From contig RQTK01000155.1 in NCBI GenBank assembly GCA_003991915.1, positions 1 through 64,000 of the forward strand: 64,000 nt of DNA, in the 5' to 3' direction. The DNA is from Elysia chlorotica. Taxonomy: Eukaryota > Mollusca > Gastropoda > Plakobranchidae. Position 1 is the first letter of the stretch; every line of letters starts with the position of its first letter. A program made the position numbers and the translations under genes. Below the pieces are notes generated by a model that ran no database searches, was not told the DNA's origin, and saw only the letters and a program-made list of their open reading frames with translations. Below, in pieces: positions 60,278 through 64,000 of this stretch.

Positions 60278-62980
60278 ATGATGCTTGTCAGCAGATACCG
60301 ACCAGTGTTGCTCCTTCAATACCTGCTCATTATAGTGGATCTGTTTATGAACTCCTTCACTGAGCTTCTCAGATTTCAAAATGTTATTCTCTTAGTATTA
60401 TATGTGTAAGTTTACAAACTTATTTTCATTCCAGTTAGCATTAACAAAATTTCCTATTGTGGGTTAGGAATATTATTTTCTTATTTTCATATTTATGATT
60501 TTAGAGAGCCCATTTTTCCCATCTAAGCCATTAGTAGTTGTGGCAGTCTCTTTGTATTGCTCTATGTTGTTCATGAAAAAAAAATCACTGTAGAGACTTT
60601 GCTCTTCAATGTAAAGTATTGCTGTTGAGAAGGGCTTAGGCAAGACAAGAGTTATATTTTAAGAAATGGTCAAAAGGGAACTATTTTATTTTAGTTTTAC
60701 AATTTTAAATAAAAATAGGAGTGAATAAATGAAAAGTACCTGATTGCGAAAAATGGTCTGAATAGTTTTTTAAATCAGAATCTAAAACTTGGTTCTAAGT
60801 AACTTAGATCAGATCTATATCTGCTGATATAAACTATTTGTGATAGTGATTTGAAATGCAAAAGATTAAAGAAGTTGAAATAGATTTTTTTTTATTGGAA
60901 AGTTTTATCTACAGGATTTAGCGCCGGGGCAAACACTGTATCATTCAGTGCAGAGCCCTTAAGTTGTAGATTTCATTCTCCCAACCCAAATTCCATAGAG
61001 ACAGTGGGAAGACCATTACATATGGTTCCTATAGCAAAGGACAATGACTTGCTGAAGCCCATAATCATATAATAAAAAAAAAATAATTTGAATCTCCTAT
61101 AATTTAGAAAATAAGGTTTTACATTTCAAAAGTTTTAATTATTTAATTTAACAGAGTTAACAAAATGCACTTACAAGTAAGAGAAGATCAATTTGTTTTT
61201 AATGTCTATTTATTCAATAAATTATCAAAGGTTATCAGTTACACAATTTTTATGTATACCTGATTATTCACAAAGATTCCATGGGCTTTTTCAAAGAAAA
61301 AAACATTTTTTTTTTCAGGATCCAGGACTTCTGCCTTGTTTTTGCAGTCATCATTATTTTTCTACTGTTCTTCTCGACGTTTATCTTTCAAGCTGGTTTA
61401 GTCAGCATTCTGGTGTCCAAGTTTAAAGTTGCCATCTCAGTGACTTTCATCTACTTTGGTCTCTGTGTTGCCCTCCATGTGTGGACAATGGTATGACAAG
61501 ATATTTTTTGGGAGAAGAAATGTTGTGTTTCAGATATATTTGTGGAGTAATTTAACAGGAATCACATCTAATTCTCAATAAATTATCATAACGAAAATTA
61601 TCAATGAGTATAAATAATAAACCAATAAAAGAAGATCTTTTCTCAATCCCAATGTATCATATATATATATTTTTTTAAACATTTTTATGCTACCTTGAAA
61701 TAAAGAGATTTATAAAGAGAAACATTTTCACCTTCCTGAATACTAACTACTTTTTTCCCACATGAATGTTGTCCTTGCCGCTTGGAAATCTGCAACAATA
61801 AAAAAAAAAAAATGCCACTATTGGATTTATAAATATTACATACAATAGTTTGTAGTGATTTATACTTTGCAAATCACATTTAAACAGGCTGAATATATCA
61901 AAGAACTAATAGTTTTTTGTGCAAAAACATTTATAATCTGGCACCCCTTCCTTCATTTAAAATCAAAAGATTTAATTGTTTCATTTGTCTTCAGCGCTTG
62001 AGGTGGGACAATGTTGACAGATACATCTGGGACAATACTGGATACCACATACTGTATGCTTGCCAGCGTATTGGTACGTGCATTGCTACATTTATGGCTT
62101 AGTCAAGGAATGAAAATGTATCATGATTATTACATAAATGTACTTTTAGAAATAACTGGCCATTTCATATTTGACATTTAATAATTTGAAGGTAGTGTGA
62201 TATCCAAGACAGGTGTAAGAACCTTCTAAAATTTATAAAAACCCATTAATTTGGCACCCTTTTTGAACTGAATGCGTCCATTCTGCAGTTCACAGGGCTC
62301 TATGTACCCTTAACACTTGCCATAGAGTGGCTCTATGAAATGGGATAGAAAGATCCATATTTTCAACCCATCCAAGTTTTATAGCTTTTCAGAGGATGTG
62401 GGAAGTGTAAACGGTCAAATTCGGTGCTATTTTCATCAGCTAAGGATTGTTTTTTTACTGAAATTTGATGTAAAACTATCGATATATTGAGTAATTGAAA
62501 TTGGTCAAAGTTAGATAATCCTGACCAAACCAAAAGAAAAACATGGATTCAATCAGTTAAAATGCAAAATAAGGCTAGAGAAAGTTTAAATTGAATAAGT
62601 TGTACCATTTTTCCCCCACACCAATTTGAGAAACATGTAATACTAATATACCTTGAAAAACATGAAAGAAAAATTTGTGTGTAGACATTCTAAGTCTGAT
62701 ATTCTGGCAGACTCAGTAACAATTTATCTAGGAAAAAACATCATATTTACTATAACTTAATGGGGTCGTGTGCAAATGATTATATATCTGCCCCATCCCT
62801 CTTACAAACTGCTTGAATAATTTGTTTGTCATGTCCATAATTCAAAAATGAATTCTGTTTCTTTTGACAGCTGCTGTGCTTTACTATTACTTTTACAAGA
62901 GAACAGCTCTAAAGCTTGGAGAGCCACACTTCTATACAGACTCTGAGTGGATTCAGAAAGAATTTGAGAGAAGAAGATAG
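60278..62980 (+). CDS. TMEM138: Transmembrane protein 138 (ciliary transition-zone membrane protein)
   Basis: Four coding exons: 60278-60405, 61319-61490, 61995-62073 and 62871-62980 (stop TAG). They join in phase to give 162 residues, the same length as human TMEM138. Matching segments include [50 protein letters not shown] and the C-terminal EFERRR. Four hydrophobic helices are visible at about residues 9-27, 36-66, 80-100 and 118-135. TMEM138 is required for ciliogenesis, acts near the transition zone, and is mutated in Joubert syndrome 16 (established knowledge for the vertebrate protein). Two adjacent ATGs (60278 and 60281) could both serve; the first has A at -3. The intron donors are GTAAGT, GTATGA and GTACGT. 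Confidence 0.95.
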
Positions 62981-63571
62981 GAACAGAAACTAAGTGTTAG
63001 CAATTTGTTTGTGCCCTCTTTCTATAGCTTGAGCAGATATTTTTTTAAACAATTTCTCCAATATTTAGTGCCTTAAAATATGAGTAAACATTAATTTTAG
63101 ATTAGGCAAAAAAGTCTAAGCAATGCTATCTTTATATCTTTTTAACCTCATTTGAATATTGCTTGAAATATTGTATTTCCTTATTATTTTTTAAAGCTAA
63201 CACTGTCTCTCTAACTTTCATATACAGTGAATTAGACCAATGGAAAATACCACTAGTTTGTAACGTTTTGTGATTTCATGTTTTTTAGGCAAGTTACATT
63301 GTATGTTTTGTATATAGGCCTATTTTACTTTAATCTGATTTGTAGACACCTTTTTTTTAATGTTTAATTCTCATCAATACTCATGACTTTTTGGTTATGC
63401 AGGTGATGTTGTACAAAAGTTCTGGAGAAAAATGTACCATTAAACTAGTAGTTAACAATGTAATTGTTAAATATATTGTAAAGTAGTCATGTTGTACCTG
63501 GTTATAACAGTAAAAAATCTTTTATCCTAGTTCTTAGAAGTACAAAATATTACATGCTCCTCTCTTTCAGT

Positions 63572-63577
63572 AATAAA
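63572..63577 (+). promoter_or_regulatory. TMEM138: TMEM138 polyadenylation signal AATAAA
   Basis: First canonical AATAAA after the TMEM138 stop codon, about 590 bases downstream, following a T/C-rich run. It would give a 3' UTR of roughly 610 nt. Confidence 0.55.
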
Positions 63578-63704
63578 GCAACAATCAACTTGAAATCTCT
63601 TCTAGAGTCTTTACCAAGTAAAGTCCAACATCTAAATCCATAATAATTAGTTTTATTTTTATTTTTTTATGTTTTTTTCTTAAGCTTTGTTGCTACAAAG
63701 TAAA

Positions 63705-63821
63705 ACATCAGGGGTCATAAGTACAATGTCATGGTAGCTTACAACTGGTTGTAAGAATATGTGAATAAGAAGACTTACAATAAGTCATAACTACCATGGT
63801 ATTGTACTTAAAGCCTCATGT
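63705..63821. repeat. Inverted repeat, foldback element
   Basis: AAGTACAATGTCATGGTAG at 63719-63737 pairs with CTACCATGGTATTGTACTT at 63791-63809 (two mismatches), with weaker outer pairing ACATCA/CTCATGT and a small inner hairpin (CTTACAACTGGTTGTAAG). Lies beyond the TMEM138 polyA signal. Confidence 0.65.
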
Positions 63822-64000
63822 CTATTGTTGTGTGTCTTTATGTGGGTTTGACTGAGAAATATTTTATCCGCATTAAAAATAAGTTATTGTGAAACTTTCC
63901 TTATTATCAAATCTATTAAATGACTTTTTGTTTTTTTAATTAGGTGTATTTAGCTGTGATCCTTATGATTGTATATATATATATGTAAAGTATAAATAAT

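Overview
This is a eukaryotic nuclear window: AT-rich, intron-dense, with GT-AG splice sites at almost every exon edge and many microsatellites and interspersed repeats. Gene content, U12-type splicing and tRNA-derived SINEs point to an invertebrate animal with motile cilia, most likely a mollusc and perhaps a gastropod. That taxon is inferred; no species marker is present.

Three protein-coding genes can be assembled exon by exon with reading phase conserved across every junction. (1) Minus strand, 33024 down to 446 and running off the left edge: the N-terminal tail and linker start (about 2006 residues in 37 coding exons) of an axonemal outer-arm dynein heavy chain of the DNAH5/DNAH8 (gamma) type. 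The AAA motor lies outside the window. (2) Minus strand, 55649 to 37846: a complete TUBGCP2 (gamma-tubulin complex component 2), 29 coding exons and 919 residues. (3) Plus strand, 60278 to 62980: a complete TMEM138, 4 coding exons and 162 residues. TUBGCP2 and TMEM138 are head-to-head, about 4.6 kb apart between start codons. All three act at centrioles or cilia.

Layout: 1-12 kb, dynein exons 23-37 with a 4 kb intron; 12.2-13.9 kb, a tandem duplication carrying two identical copies of dynein exon 22; 14-27 kb, exons 9-21 with SINEs, microsatellites and a second 4 kb intron; 27-33 kb, exons 1-9; 33-34.5 kb, probable intron 1 with long AAT, AAG and TTC tracts; 34.5-37.8 kb, intergenic DNA and the TUBGCP2 3' UTR; 37.8-55.7 kb, TUBGCP2; 55.7-60.2 kb, shared upstream region with a near-perfect palindrome and many CTAGAT words; 60.2-63.6 kb, TMEM138.

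The observations most worth a second look are the perfectly conserved duplicated dynein exon, which is frame-incompatible with double inclusion and so a candidate mutually exclusive exon pair; a U12-type AT-AC intron in TUBGCP2; opposing GAA and TTC triplet tracts in the first dynein intron; the 70-bp-arm palindrome upstream of TMEM138; and several disordered inserts in the dynein tail.
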